DNA of 64,000 bases from JASHPR01 sp963778075. GTDB lineage: Bacteria; Actinomycetota; Actinomycetes; Streptosporangiales; Streptosporangiaceae. The stretch is taken from the NCBI GenBank assembly GCA_963778075.1, contig CAVZTJ010000015.1, forward strand, positions 558,001 to 622,000, read 5' to 3'. This document shows positions 24,669 to 33,526 of the stretch, one piece after another; the first letter of the stretch is position 1, and each line of letters opens with the position of its first letter. The position numbers and the translations under genes were made by a program. The notes beneath the pieces were generated by a model. It made no database searches and was not told the DNA's origin. It saw only the letters and a program-made list of their open reading frames with translations.

Positions 24669-25517
24669 ATGACGCCGCCACCACCAGACGCACCTTTGCC
24701 ACCCGGCCCCGGGCCCTCCCCGAGCTGGCAGCCACCACCCGGCTACCGACCCCAAATGCCGCGATCACGGAGGTCGCGCAAGCCGGGATCGACGACCTGG
24801 TGGCAGAGGTGCTGGGAGGCCAGGACAAGAGAGGTACACAGCCGACAAGCTCACCGCAGCACGCCGATTCCACCAGCCTGGCAGCCGCAACAGTTACCGG
24901 GATATCAGCTGCCACATGCGGGAATGATGCCGCCAGGTCAGCTGAAGCCACCACGCCGGAAGCTCGGATGTATCGGCTGGTTCGGCATAGGTGTCGCAGG
25001 GCTGATGGCTCTCATTGTGATCACCTCGCTCACCGGCAACAGCAACAATGACAGTACTGGGGGCGGGTCTTCACAGGCATCATCAGGAAGTGGCGGATCT
25101 GAGACGGCGCAGGTTGCCAGCGGCAGCGAGGTCGCACGTGATGGTGACTTCGCTTTTCAGGTCAAGGCAATCGCGTGCGGTCAGGCGGAAGCACAGGCCG
25201 TATATACCGATCCAGATATCACTGGCACGCTACCTCCGGGCACCCAAGAATGCATCATTAAATTACGGGTTACTGATGATAAGAGCGTAGCACAGGCATT
25301 TTTCGACTCTAATCAGTATGCTTACGATGCTAAGGGGCAGCAGTTCAGCGCCGACAATAACGGCATGTATCTGACAGGCGATAAGGACGACACTCAACTC
25401 AATCCTGGAGTTTCGATCACAGCATTGGTGCCGTTCAATATCCCATCCGGCGACAGCATTACCCGACTACAGCTACATGATTCCGAGTTCTCTGGCGGCG
25501 TCACCGTCAACCTGTAG
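24669..25517 (+). CDS. DUF4352-type membrane-anchored protein
   Basis: The 282-residue protein has a Pro-rich cytoplasmic N terminus (about 95 residues), one membrane span (GIGVAGLMALIVITSL, about 103-120), a Ser/Gly-rich linker and an extracellular C-terminal domain. That domain (DFAFQVKAIACGQAEAQA, then ECIIKLRVTDDKS, QYAYDAKGQQFSADNN and LQLHDSEFSGGVTVNL) matches DUF4352, an immunoglobulin-like fold also called Telomeric-repeat-like in some databases. The role of such proteins is unknown. Codons are less GC-rich than in the chromosome. It follows att copy B and is the first cargo gene of the B-C interval. Confidence 0.75.
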   Translation: MTPPPPDAPLPPGPGPSPSWQPPPGYRPQMPRSRRSRKPGSTTWWQRCWEARTREVHSRQAHRSTPIPPAWQPQQLPGYQLPHAGMMPPGQLKPPRRKLGCIGWFGIGVAGLMALIVITSLTGNSNNDSTGGGSSQASSGSGGSETAQVASGSEVARDGDFAFQVKAIACGQAEAQAVYTDPDITGTLPPGTQECIIKLRVTDDKSVAQAFFDSNQYAYDAKGQQFSADNNGMYLTGDKDDTQLNPGVSITALVPFNIPSGDSITRLQLHDSEFSGGVTVNL

Positions 25518-25662
25518 CTCCAAACTGGAGGCCAACATCTCCGCGTTCCCGGTTCATGCCTGGTCCGCAGGCAAAGCCGACGCCGAACCATCAGCTTGGG
25601 AATGAGTTCAGGGCGCGCTGGCCAGCCCTACCCGGGCGTCTCACTTCCGGAAGGGAAATCAA

Positions 25663-25875
25663 ATGAGGAAGTCGACCGCTTGCATGCTCGCCGGTATCGC
25701 GGCTATAACCATGGGAATTACCGCTTGCGCCAGCAGCGGCAGCACAACCACCACGACGCCCGCCACCCCGGCAGCCCCTATCCCTACGTCGTATATGGAC
25801 AAGAACGGCTTCCCATGTGCCCCTGCTCAAGCCAGCGGCGGATACTGCCCTGAGGATCCGGCCTGGAGCGTATAG
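25663..25875 (+). CDS. Small lipoprotein
   Basis: This 70-residue protein starts MRKSTACMLAGIAAITMG and then has a lipobox ending in ITAC, so the mature protein would be lipid-anchored at Cys22. The mature part is Thr/Pro-rich and ends with FPCAPAQASGGYCPEDPAW, two cysteines that could pair. The ATG has GGAAGGG 7 nt upstream. It may pair functionally with the Cys-rich segment that follows, from which it is separated by a stop and a frame change. Confidence 0.65.
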   Translation: MRKSTACMLAGIAAITMGITACASSGSTTTTTPATPAAPIPTSYMDKNGFPCAPAQASGGYCPEDPAWSV

Positions 25876-25944
25876 CCAGCCCTCGTCTGCTACTTCTTCA
25901 ACTGTCGCTGCGAGCTCCGCCCGCCTCCGCCGCGGACGCATCGT

Positions 25945-26172
25945 GTGCAAGCCCGCAGCGCCCCTCCGGCCCCGGCGCCATCGTCCTCGACAACTGCGCC
26001 TGCTGCCGCACCATCGACGTCATCGGGCTGCTATCCGCTAAGTGACGAGAACACTTGCTACGAGCCCGGCGAATACTGTCGTGACAGCGACCACGGGGCA
26101 TCCGGGGTGGCCGGTGATGGCGAGAGCATAATCTGCGAGGACAATGACGGCTGGCGCTGGGAGCCAGCCTGA
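25945..26172 (+). CDS. Cys-rich secreted-type domain, likely 3' part of a broken gene
   Basis: After a Pro/Ser/Thr-rich linker the frame encodes CYPLSDENTCYEPGEYCRDS and then GVAGDGESIICEDNDGWRW. I recognise this as the C-terminal module found at the end of actinobacterial secreted or lipoproteins (CYEPGEYC...DxGWRWE). There is no signal peptide or convincing ribosome site before the GTG at 25945. The module probably belonged to a longer protein whose front has been lost or frameshifted, perhaps the lipoprotein just upstream. Confidence 0.45.
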   Translation: MQARSAPPAPAPSSSTTAPAAAPSTSSGCYPLSDENTCYEPGEYCRDSDHGASGVAGDGESIICEDNDGWRWEPA

Positions 26173-26343
26173 TAGGCCGATTTCTTCCTTATCAGCCCTT
26201 CTCGCATCGGGCGCTGGCCTGCTCGTGCCCAAGTCAAGGGCCGTTCAGGCTGCCCGTAAGTGACCCCCGGCAACTGCGGTTTCCGCTCGTTCTGGCACGC
26301 ATGTGGCACGCCGTCTGCGCGGCAGCCGACTGTCCGACCTTCT

Positions 26344-26580
26344 ACCGGGAACCATCTGACAGCTGAAGCGGGCGCGACTCTGCGTGAGCTGATGGAACGA
26401 ATGGGCCACAGCACCACCCGCGCCGCTCTGATCTATCTCCACGCCACCGATGAGCGTCAGCGGGCGGTGGCGGATGCCGTGGATGCGGCGGCCCGTACAG
26501 CGCTAGGCAGGGCCAAAACAGGCCGGAATCGCGGAGCATCTGGCACGGATCTGGCACGACGGGGCAAGGGAGCCGTTTAG
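26344..26580 (+). pseudogene. C-terminal remnant of a tyrosine integrase
   Basis: About 78 codons encode TGNHLTAEAGATLRELMERM and then GHSTTRAALIYLHATDERQ, which include the last catalytic His/Tyr region of an actinomycete tyrosine recombinase (Tyr in LIYLHA). The R-H-x-x-R part upstream is missing and the sequence joins unrelated DNA at about 26344. The frame ends 53 nt before att copy C, the same position relative to the att site as the right-hand integrase has to the intact tRNA. This marks the B-C interval as a former independent element. Confidence 0.8.
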
Positions 26581-26632
26581 ATGATCGCCCCACGGAGCTG
26601 CGATCTGCGACCTGAGCTGGGATTTCTGCGTG

Positions 26633-26675
26633 GCGCCCCGAGCGCGACTCGAACGCGCGACCTACTGCTTAGGAG
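26633..26675. other. Attachment-site copy C: 43-bp tRNA-Arg(CCU) 3'-half duplicate
   Basis: The 43 bases equal 39140-39182. The remnant integrase ends just before it and a CAGATCAGGCC segment after it is shared with copy A. It separates the remnant element from the right-hand conjugative element. Confidence 0.83.
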
Positions 26676-27268
26676 ATCGTGTGCCCGGCGGTCCTGACCT
26701 GCCCTAACGCAGATCAGGCCGCATGTGACGTGCCCGTGAGCGACTGTGAATTCACCGCTGATCACCGTCTGATCGGGCATGCCACGGGCACGATGACCTT
26801 GCCCAGATGAACGTTCATGGCCGTCTACTTGGCCGAACCACACGGAGCGATCAGAGCTGCCCTGCGCGCTTACTCTTCCCCGTCCTCCTCGTAGCTGCCC
26901 GGCCTTAACCGCGGGCCGCCGTCTCTAGGCGCGCGAAGCGACCCCGGCCAGCGGGCTTGGCCTTGACTCGGCGGCATCGGCCAAGATCATCGAGCGGAGA
27001 GGGAGACGAACCTCCAGCTTGGAAGCCTACGTCGAGTCCGTCGTTACGGATGGTCCTCAGGCGATATACTCTCGGTGATGCTGGAGCCTGGAACACCAGC
27101 AGATTGCGCACCTCTTTCGACAGGACATGACGTGATGCATGTTGGCCTTGGCGGGCATTCGCCAGGTGCCGAGGATGACCCGTTTGTGATCCTGGCGCCG
27201 CGCTAGACTAGATTTTCCCGCCAGGACCGATCAATAAGGACCGCCGCGAAGACCTTTAGCTGTGGTCC
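26676..27268. other. Gap of 593 nt after att copy C with no supported gene
   Basis: Frames here are short and lack ribosome sites. A minus-strand tail reading RPGSYEEDGEE before a TAA (about 26870-26905) may be a gene remnant. A tRNA-like fragment near 26997 was considered too weak to call. Confidence 0.45.
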
Positions 27269-27964
27269 TTGCTCCAAGCCCTTGCCGCTACAGGTGCAGC
27301 ATGTCATCCGCTCGGCGTGCGCCAAGGCGAAGACCCTCCAGACCGGTATCTAATTCACGGCAGCCGGACCTGGGGAACGGAGTTGACCGAGCTAACGGTG
27401 CAGGACGTCCGCCAAGACCTTTCCCCCGTGCGGCGGTTCGGAAGAGCACTCCAGGAACGAATGCGTGAGCGCGCCTCCGAATTTCCAGATCTGCAAGGCC
27501 GGATAGTAACTCTGTCCAAGCTGCCTGCTCCACCGATGCCTAGGGAGCATGAGCAGCTGCTCAACAACCTTGAAGCAGCCCTAGCCGAAGACAAAGGCTT
27601 CGTAGGCGAAGACCTAGATCTGAGCCAAGGACCTCCGGCACAGCTGGGTACGCGAGGAATCTATGGCGATCACGGACCATTCAACGTAATCGTAAATCCT
27701 GGTGTCGACGGCAGCACTGAAATTGTGATCTCCGCCACTAGCCAGTCACAGGTCTATTTGTCCGAGGCCGTCGCCGCACTGGAAAGCCGCATTGATGCCA
27801 AAGACAAGGAATGTAACGAAGTACTTGTCATCACCTGCGGCCTCGTCGACGGATACGGTTATACGTGCCCGGCCGATCAGGTGATTTTTCAGCTACTTCA
27901 CGAGGCCCTGCAAACGGGGACTACCTCCTACCTAAAAAGCCGACACACATCCGAGGAATCTTGA
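27269..27964 (+). CDS. Hypothetical protein, possibly PDDEXK-like, N terminus uncertain
   Basis: The frame of up to 231 codons includes DRYLIHGSRTWGTELTELTV, a pattern (short strand, then strand with E-x-T-E) that recalls the core of PDDEXK-type nucleases, then LSPVRRFGRALQERMRER. The C-terminal half (GPFNVIVNPGVDGSTEIVIS, then NEVLVITCGLVDGYGYTCPA) shows alternating strands and helices without a known name. The listed start is a TTG; a GTG at 27317 is also possible, and the front of the protein may be lost. It is moderately GC-poor like other cargo. Function unknown. Confidence 0.5.
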   Translation: MLQALAATGAACHPLGVRQGEDPPDRYLIHGSRTWGTELTELTVQDVRQDLSPVRRFGRALQERMRERASEFPDLQGRIVTLSKLPAPPMPREHEQLLNNLEAALAEDKGFVGEDLDLSQGPPAQLGTRGIYGDHGPFNVIVNPGVDGSTEIVISATSQSQVYLSEAVAALESRIDAKDKECNEVLVITCGLVDGYGYTCPADQVIFQLLHEALQTGTTSYLKSRHTSEES

Positions 27965-28564
27965 TCCATCTTTGGAACACGCCATTCCTAGCGCATTGGG
28001 AAGCTGGAGACGACTTGCCATGGGCTCCGCTTTCTGCCTAATGCCATGAGGGTCAAGTAGCCACCGATGATTAGCTGCATGCACGTTGCGATACGACGTG
28101 ATAGGGGGAGGCTTCGGTCCAGATCCTGGGGTGACTGCTGGCTAGCGATTCTGCTCGGCCGCGCTGACTTGCAAGGAAACTGGAGCGGGTGACGAGAATC
28201 GAACTCGCACTATCAGCTTGGGAAGAGCAGCAGTCACGGCCGCTAGCGGCGCTGATCTGCCGGTACAGGTGTCCGCTCATGACCGTGGCTGCCCCTCCTC
28301 ACCCTGGCTAGTGGCCCGCTAATGGCCCGGCGATCTTCGGCGACTCGTCCCGATCCTGCCTGGTTACGCGGGTCACCCGGTGGCAAGCCGACCCGGACCG
28401 CAGGGAGCGCCAGCGACTGAGGACTGGAAGCGGTGCGGCAGTTCCTGATCGCCGCATAGGACGACAACCGCTTCCAGCAGTGTTCTGTGGTGGCGACATC
28501 TAATCCGTGCCAAGGTACGTGTGGACCCCCGGCACCTGCGTTCAGCTTTCCCTCGGAGATTCTC
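27965..28564. other. Gap of 600 nt containing a tRNA-Gly fragment, otherwise no gene
   Basis: The gap holds the tRNA-Gly(CCC) 3' remnant at 28184-28225 and, about 85 nt further, a GTGGCCCGCTAATGGCCCG direct repeat resembling integrase arm sites. A minus-strand frame ending RVTRQDRDESPKIAGPLAGH near 28308 may be an integrase tail but is not convincing. Confidence 0.5.
28184..28225 (-). other. 3'-half remnant of tRNA-Gly(CCC), possible old attachment site
   Basis: On the reverse strand the sequence reads from an anticodon region CTTCCCAAGCTGA, through a variable loop and TTCGATT T loop, to CACCCGC. The 5' half and D arm are missing, so it cannot be a functional tRNA. The position inside the tRNA-Arg island suggests a captured att site of a different element. 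Confidence 0.7.
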
Positions 28565-29496
28565 GTGGCTGTCCCTGATTTTCAGTCCTTGATGCGTCCC
28601 TGTCTGGCAGCTCATCAGGACGGCGAGCCGCATACGTGGGCCAACTGCGCGATCGCCTCGCTGAGTTGATGCACGTCACCGCTGAAGACCGGGCCGTCTA
28701 CTTGAGTGGATCGCAGCCTCTGTTCACTAACCGTGTTGCCTGGGCAGTGACCCATCTGGCTCAGGCCGGGCTGCTGGACCGTCCGGCGCGCGGAGTAACA
28801 CAGATCACGGCCAGGGGCCACGAGGTCTTACAGCAGTGCTCAGACCGAGTGACGACATGAAAGTCCTGCGCCAGTTCCCTGAGTACGAAGAGTTTACAGT
28901 ACCCGGACCAGGCAGCGCAAAGGCCAGCCGGAGCCCGCCGCTGACACGGCCAGCGCTCCGGTGCAAGACGAGATGGCGCCGCGCGAGGCCATCGAGAAGA
29001 GGTGATCGACTCGGCGCACTCAGCCGTAGCCGCAGATCTGCTCGCCCGCGTCCTGAAGCAACCTCCGGTCTTCCTGGAGCCGGTTTCGTTGCTCAGGCTG
29101 CTGGTGAGGATCGGCTTCGGCGGCCTGGAATCCCCCGCTCAGCACCTCGGCGGTCCCGGCGATGCGGGCCTGGACGGGCTGATCCGCCTCGATCATCTAG
29201 GCTTGGATGTCGTCTATGTGCAGGCCAAGCGTTACACCGACCACCACGTTGGACGACCCGACATCCAGGCGTTCGTCGGAGCGCTCCACGGCGCCCAAGC
29301 CAGCCGCGGGATCTTCATCACCACATCCCGCTTCACTTCCCAGGCCGTTGACTACGCCGATCGCGTGAACGCCCGCCTGGTGCTCATCGACGGACCCGAA
29401 CTTGCCGCGCTCATGATCGAGCATGACTGCAGCATCATCATCGAACAGTCCTTCGTGCTCAAACGGGTAGATGAAAACTTCTTCGAGGAGCCATAG
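28565..29496 (+). pseudogene. Mrr-type restriction endonuclease, frameshifted
   Basis: Three frames together spell one Mrr enzyme. The N-terminal winged-helix domain starts at GTG 28565 (VAVPDFQSLMRPCLAAHQDG), moves to a second frame for QLRDRLAELMHVTAEDRAVY and LFTNRVAWAVTHLAQAGLLD, and to a third for MKVLRQFPEYEEF. The nuclease domain in frame 29002-29496 has GDAGLDGLIRLDHLGLDVVY, then VQAKRY (the D...QxK active site), and DIQAFVGALHGAQASRGIFI. Mrr cuts modified DNA. At least two indels prevent normal expression unless they are sequencing errors. GGAGA precedes the start by 5 nt. Confidence 0.82.
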
Positions 29497-29737
29497 CCAT
29501 ATCGCAAGGCCCAGCGCCGATGGTTTTACAGACGATCGCTGCTCCGGCCCACGGATTGCCTCCGATCAGTACAGATTCGGTAGTGTGCACCGCGAGAACG
29601 TCCTTTCATCCGACGTATATCCCGCGTCGTAAGACCTCGTGGCGCACCACCGGGACCAGACAACCTATCCGCCTCGGCAGCGATCTGAGCGGATATGCGT
29701 GGCCCGGCGTGCGGCGGGCGGGCCTCGGAGAGGCAGA

Positions 29738-29757
29738 GCCCGGCGCTGACGCCGGGC
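29738..29757. terminator. Hairpin between convergent genes
   Basis: GCCCGGCG and CGCCGGGC arms enclose CTGA. A second GGCGCC-GCA-GGCGCC hairpin follows. It separates the rightward Mrr remnant from the leftward HAD gene and could stop transcription from both sides. Confidence 0.55.
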
Positions 29758-29794
29758 CAGCGGCGCCGCAGGCGCCGCCTTGATCCAGTATGGC

Positions 29795-30498
29795 TTAATT
29801 CGGCAGTGGCCGTGCTCGGAGAGCGAGAGCTAGCGGGGCGAGGCTGGTGATGATGGCGCCCGCGTCGGCGTCGGCGAGGGTTTCGGCTTTGCCGGGTTTG
29901 TTGGCGTAGCCGATGCTGTGGGTTCCGGCCTGGCGGGCAGCGTCGATGTCGGTGATCTGGTCGCCGACCAGGGTGCAGGCGCTGGTTCGGCGTCGCTGGC
30001 GGTGATGGCCTGGCGCAGGAAGTACGGGTAGGGCTTGAGCAGGTCGGGGTCGGGCTGGTGCGGGCGAAGACGGAGCCGATCGGGCCGTCGAGCGCGTGGC
30101 GGATGAGGTAGGCGCGGACGGCTGGTCGGAGTTGTTGCTGACGACGGTCAGGGTGCGGCCGGATTCACGGCAGGCGGTGACGACGGCGTGGACGCCGGGA
30201 GTGGGCTCGGCGGTTGGGACCGCGGCGACTTCGAGATCGGTCATGGCGGCTTCGACGTCGGCGGCCAGGTCCGGGCTGATGCTGGCCGCGTAAATGAACA
30301 CGTCGAACGGGTCGGATCGTGGCCTCGATGTCGGCGGGCAGAGTGATGCCATGACCGGTGATGAGGTCGCGGAGGCTGGCAGCGACGGTCGCGGACTCGA
30401 GCCCGGCGAAGATGGAGCAGATGGGGCCGTCGAAGTCGAGGAACAGGTGCCGGGTACGGTGATGATCTCGCCGAGGCGTCGTCTTGGGGGCTGGTCAT
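29795..30498 (-). pseudogene. HAD-superfamily phosphatase, frameshifted
   Basis: Read across at least three frames, the reverse strand gives a HAD hydrolase: motif I TRHLFLDFDGPICSIFAGLE, a cap region, DPFDVFIYAASISPDLAADV, motif II in RTLTVVSNNSD, and the C-terminal motif LVGDQITDIDAARQAGTHSI with the acidic motif IV. Its ATG at 30498 overlaps the stop of the upstream regulator gene (ATGA). HAD proteins paired with this regulator type are frequent on actinomycete integrative elements, where their phosphatase role is unknown. As sequenced it cannot make a full protein. Confidence 0.75.
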
Positions 30499-31428
30499 CC
30501 GGCGGGCTCGTAGCTCATGGTCTGCCACATAGCGTCGAACCAGTTCCGGGCCTGCTCGATCCAGGGCCCGTCGGCGGGCTGGCCGCTGTCGGCGGCATGG
30601 CGGAACACCAGGGCGTCTTTGCCCATCAGGTCGTACATGGCCAGGGGGCCGCGGGGAGTTGGACGTTGTGGCGGGCGATCGGGTAGAAGCCGAAGAACGC
30701 TTCCTCGTTGTTGAGGATGTAGAGCTTGAACAGCGGCACGCAGGGGTGCACGCGGATCTCGGTGGTGGCGTTCTCGATCAGGCCGAGGTCGGTGAGCCCT
30801 TGCACGGTGTCGATGATCGCACGGGCGTGCCGCGCGGTGAGCTGGTGGGCGCGTTCCCGGAAGGCCGGTTCGTCGGCGTGGTCGTCGGCGCGGCACGGCA
30901 GGACCATCGGCCGGGCGGTGTCGGGCAGCAGCAGCCGGATGGCCAGGGACCGCGGCTTGGCGTGGCCGACGCGGATCTTGTCCAGCGGTTCCTGGATAAC
31001 GCCGTGCAGGGTCTCGCCGGAGAATCCGGCGAAGTCGATCGTGACGTGCTCGGCCGGTGAACGCGCGCTCGATGAAGGGACGGATGCCAATCGAGGGCGT
31101 GGCGGCGTCCTGGCCGGGATCGGCGACGTGGCTTGCTGGTCCTGGCGGCTGGTCTGGCCGTGAACGCTTGCGGCGGGCAGGGGGCGAAGAGCTGTTCGGC
31201 GGTCCAGCCGGGGAACATCTCTTCGAGCACGCGGCAGTGATCGGGGTAGGGCAGGCTGCGGACCGCGCCGGATAGCCAGCGGTGCAGTTGCGCGCGGCTG
31301 GGGAAGCGCCCGGCCAGGTCGTCATCGATCCGCTTCGCGGCCTTGTCGTACTGGGTGCAGAACGTGGCGTACTGGTGCCAGTGGTGCTGGCGCAGTAAGG
31401 CTTTCAGCAAGATCGGGGGTTGCGGCAT
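30495..31428 (-). pseudogene. Actinomycete element-borne helix-turn-helix-like regulator, frameshifted
   Basis: The N-terminal part (ATFCTQYDKAAKRIDDDLAG and PSRAQLHRWLSGAVRSLPYP, ending DHCRVLEEMFPGWTAEQLF) is a known start of regulators found on Streptomyces integrative elements. The C-terminal part in a second frame has HVTIDFAGFSGETLHGVIQE and PCVPLFKLYILNNEEAFFGF, and a third frame ends MYDLMGKDALVFRHAADSG. Two indels separate the frames. The stop overlaps the HAD start by four bases, so the two form one leftward unit. The divergent repeats at 31489-31538 lie upstream. Confidence 0.7.
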
Positions 31429-31488
31429 GTGCTCTCCCGGGCGCGCTGCGTGCGTGACCCCAGGATAGCCGTCCGGTGTGACCGATAT

Positions 31489-31538
31489 GCGTCATGGCGA
31501 GACACCATGAGACATCGCATGCGCGTCATGGCGAGACA
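31489..31538. repeat. Direct repeats upstream of the element regulator
   Basis: GCGTCATGGCGAGACA occurs at 31489 and 31523 (34 nt apart), with an additional GAGACATCGC half between and after. The repeats lie between the leftward regulator and rightward small genes and could be operator or iteron-type sites. Confidence 0.6.
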
Positions 31539-31669
31539 TCGCGATGCATCACGCGACGTGACGTCGAAGATGCGTATAGCGATGCAACGCGTCTCCTGGC
31601 CAGCATCGGATCATGACCAGGCGGCCTGCCTGGTCGGCAGGCCGGGCAGGTGCGGGAGCGCTGATAGTG

Positions 31670-31852
31670 ATGGTGACGGGCACGGACGCGTGCGGCTGGT
31701 GCGGCGGGCGCGGATGGAAGTTCCTCAGCTTGCGGCGTGACCCGGAGAACGCTGGTGACTCCGGGGAGCGGGCCCGACTGCGGCGGCCCCGTGTGGACTG
31801 TGTTGGCTGCGGCGGCACGGGGTCGGCGCGGGCTGCGGGTGACGGGTCGTGA
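31670..31852 (+). CDS. Small DnaJ-like zinc-motif protein of integrative elements
   Basis: About 60 residues with CGWCGGRGWKFLSLRRD and a second CVGCGGTGSA, i.e. two CxxCxGxG motifs as in DnaJ zinc fingers. Short proteins of this kind are frequent next to plasmid-like genes in Streptomyces. The N-terminal boundary is uncertain: the ATG at 31670 follows directly on an upstream in-frame extension with an ATG at 31613. It would bind one zinc ion; role unknown. Confidence 0.55.
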   Translation: MVTGTDACGWCGGRGWKFLSLRRDPENAGDSGERARLRRPRVDCVGCGGTGSARAAGDGS

Positions 31853-31912
31853 GGATCGTCTACGACTGGGCTATCGCCACCGAGGCCCCCGCGGGGGCAG
31901 GAATCGGCGGCG

Positions 31913-32122
31913 ATGGGCGTGAGCGACCAGAAGCAGCGGGCGCGAGAGCGGATGCTGATGGCGCTGGGCGCGGTTCCGGCGGGCGTCACGGCCCGCGGGT
32001 GGGTCATCTACTCGCTGTATACCCCGAGCGCGGGCAGGTACCTGCGGTACGGATTCGCCGTGCATGCCGAGCGGGACGCCAGCGGCGCGGTGCAGGTGAG
32101 AGATGTCCCCGGAATTGACTGA
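31913..32122 (+). CDS. Small element-borne protein of unknown function
   Basis: This 69-residue frame reads QKQRARERMLMALGAVPAGV and then TARGWVIYSLYTPSAGRYLR, followed by GFAVHAERDASGAVQVRDV. Its composition is coding-like and its end overlaps the next gene by 20 nt. A GTG at 31849 in another frame (VRIVYDWAIATEA) may be the true start before an indel. No known domain. Confidence 0.45.
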   Translation: MGVSDQKQRARERMLMALGAVPAGVTARGWVIYSLYTPSAGRYLRYGFAVHAERDASGAVQVRDVPGID

Positions 32123-32405
32123 TCAGGTACCGCGCGGCCGGGCAGGGACCGGTGCCGGGTCCGGGCCCGGGGAGGTCACGGGGCTTCGTGCGGCGTTTCC
32201 CCGGTGGAACGTCTGGCGCAGCGACGCAGGCTGCTTGTGGGCCACCCGCTACGATCCGCTGCCCCCGTCGCGCTGGCCGCAGGGCTATGCCCTCACGGTG
32301 GCCGCCGACGACGCCCGCGCTTTGCGCGAGGCGATCAGCCGGCAGCCCGGCCAGGACGAGGACCACACACCGGCAGGCGCGTGCTGCCTGAGCGGCGAGC
32401 GATAG
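32103..32405 (+). CDS. Small conserved element-borne protein
   Basis: The 100-residue protein contains LRAAFPRWNVWRSDAGCLWA and RWPQGYALTVAADDARALRE, a pattern I know from short Streptomyces mobile-element proteins (Trp-rich front, then a DADDxxxLRxxI helix). The ATG at 32103 has AGGTGAGAG just upstream. It is one of the few genes of this element without a frameshift. Function unknown. Confidence 0.6.
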   Translation: MSPELTDQVPRGRAGTGAGSGPGEVTGLRAAFPRWNVWRSDAGCLWATRYDPLPPSRWPQGYALTVAADDARALREAISRQPGQDEDHTPAGACCLSGER

Positions 32406-32421
32406 GAGCCTGACGTCATCA

Positions 32422-32668
32422 ATGAACCAGCGACCCCCTGTCGGCGGCGCCCGGCCGGCAGCGGAGAGATGGCGCCTGCCGCTGATCGACGCGATCGACA
32501 TCGCTCGACGTGCCGCCGGGTGAGAACTGCCCGGCCGGGTCACGCTCGTGCGCCGCTATCTCGGCGCCGCGCTGGACGCGCCGCACGGCAGCAGCCGCGC
32601 CAGGTGCAAGGTTTTGGGCCATCCTGCCCTACCTGATCGACCGTGACCTGAGCATGGATGACCCGTGA
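32422..32668 (+). pseudogene. Small element gene, frameshifted
   Basis: The frame from ATG 32422 (ERWRLPLIDAIDIARRAAG) stops after 33 codons. A second frame continues GRVTLVRRYLGAALDAPHG and a third ends PYLIDRDLSMDDP before TGA. Together they look like one short protein of about 80 residues in which two indels occurred. Function unknown. Confidence 0.4.
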
Positions 32669-32793
32669 GCTACCCGGCGGCCGGGGGCAGGGCCGGTGCT
32701 ATGATGAGGCTGACGCTTGTCATGACGTGACAGCCTGTGGTATTCCGTTGTAACCTGACTTGACAAGTCAGCAGCCAGAGGCGAACGGACACG

Positions 32794-33526
32794 ATGGCAT
32801 ACGACTACGCGCCGCCGAAGTACGCGCAGGTGGTCGAGGAGATCAAGCGGCGGATCGAGAACGGCGAGCTACCCGCCGGGGTCGCTGCTGCCCTCCGAGC
32901 ATCAGCTCGTGGCGAGTTCGGGGTGTCGCGGCCGACGATCGTCAAGGCGCTGTCCGACGCTGCGGCAGGACGGGTGGATCGACACCCAGCAGGGCAAGGG
33001 CAGCTTCGTGCGCGGCCGCCCCGCCCTGGCCGATGCCGAGCGGACCCGGCCCGCCCATGAGGTGCTGGAACTGCCCGAGGCCGAGCTGTCCGGGGAGCTG
33101 GTCCAGGCCGGGGTGAAGCTCGCCCCGCCGCACGTGACGGCGCTGCTCGGCCTGGAGCCGGGTGCCCGGGCGTTCGTGCGGCAGCGGCTGCTGACTGAGG
33201 AGGGCGAGCCGGTCGAGCTGGCGTCGGCGTGGCTGCCGCTGGAACTGGCGGCGGGCACCGACCTGGCCTCGCCCGACCTGCTGGGCGAGAGCATCCGCCA
33301 CCACCTGCAGGCCCGCAAGAAGATCCGCCTCGACCACGCGGTCGAGCAGATCACCGCCCGCCACCCGACCGGCGAGGAGGCGGCGCTGCTGCGGCGTCGC
33401 GCCGGACGCCCCGGTGCTCAGCGTGATCGTGACCGCCTACGACGCGCCGGCCCGGCCATCCAGGTCAGCGACCTGGTGCTGCCCGGCCAGCGGCACGAGC
33501 TGCGGGACGCCTACCCCTTCACCTAG
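32794..33526 (+). pseudogene. GntR/UTRA-type transcriptional regulator, frameshifted
   Basis: The DNA-binding half starts at ATG 32794 (PPKYAQVVEEIKRRIENGEL), is interrupted for LPSEHQLVA, and returns for FGVSRPTIVKALSD and then LRQDGWIDTQQGKGSFVRGR. The ligand-binding UTRA half is readable from ELSGELVQAGVKLAPPHVTA to ESIRHHLQARKKIRLDHAVE and the final QVSDLVLPGQRHELRDAYPF. At least four indels break it. GntR regulators (KorSA type) repress transfer genes on pSAM2-like elements, and this one precedes the Pra and Tra genes. TGACTTGACAAGTCA-like sequence before the start may be its operator. Confidence 0.8.

Noticed and set aside
26995..27040. Sequence resembling a tRNA-Gly 3' half (rc CTTCCAAGC...GTTCGTCTCCC)
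   Set aside because: The T stem does not pair and the acceptor strand is not recognisable, unlike the fragment at 28184.
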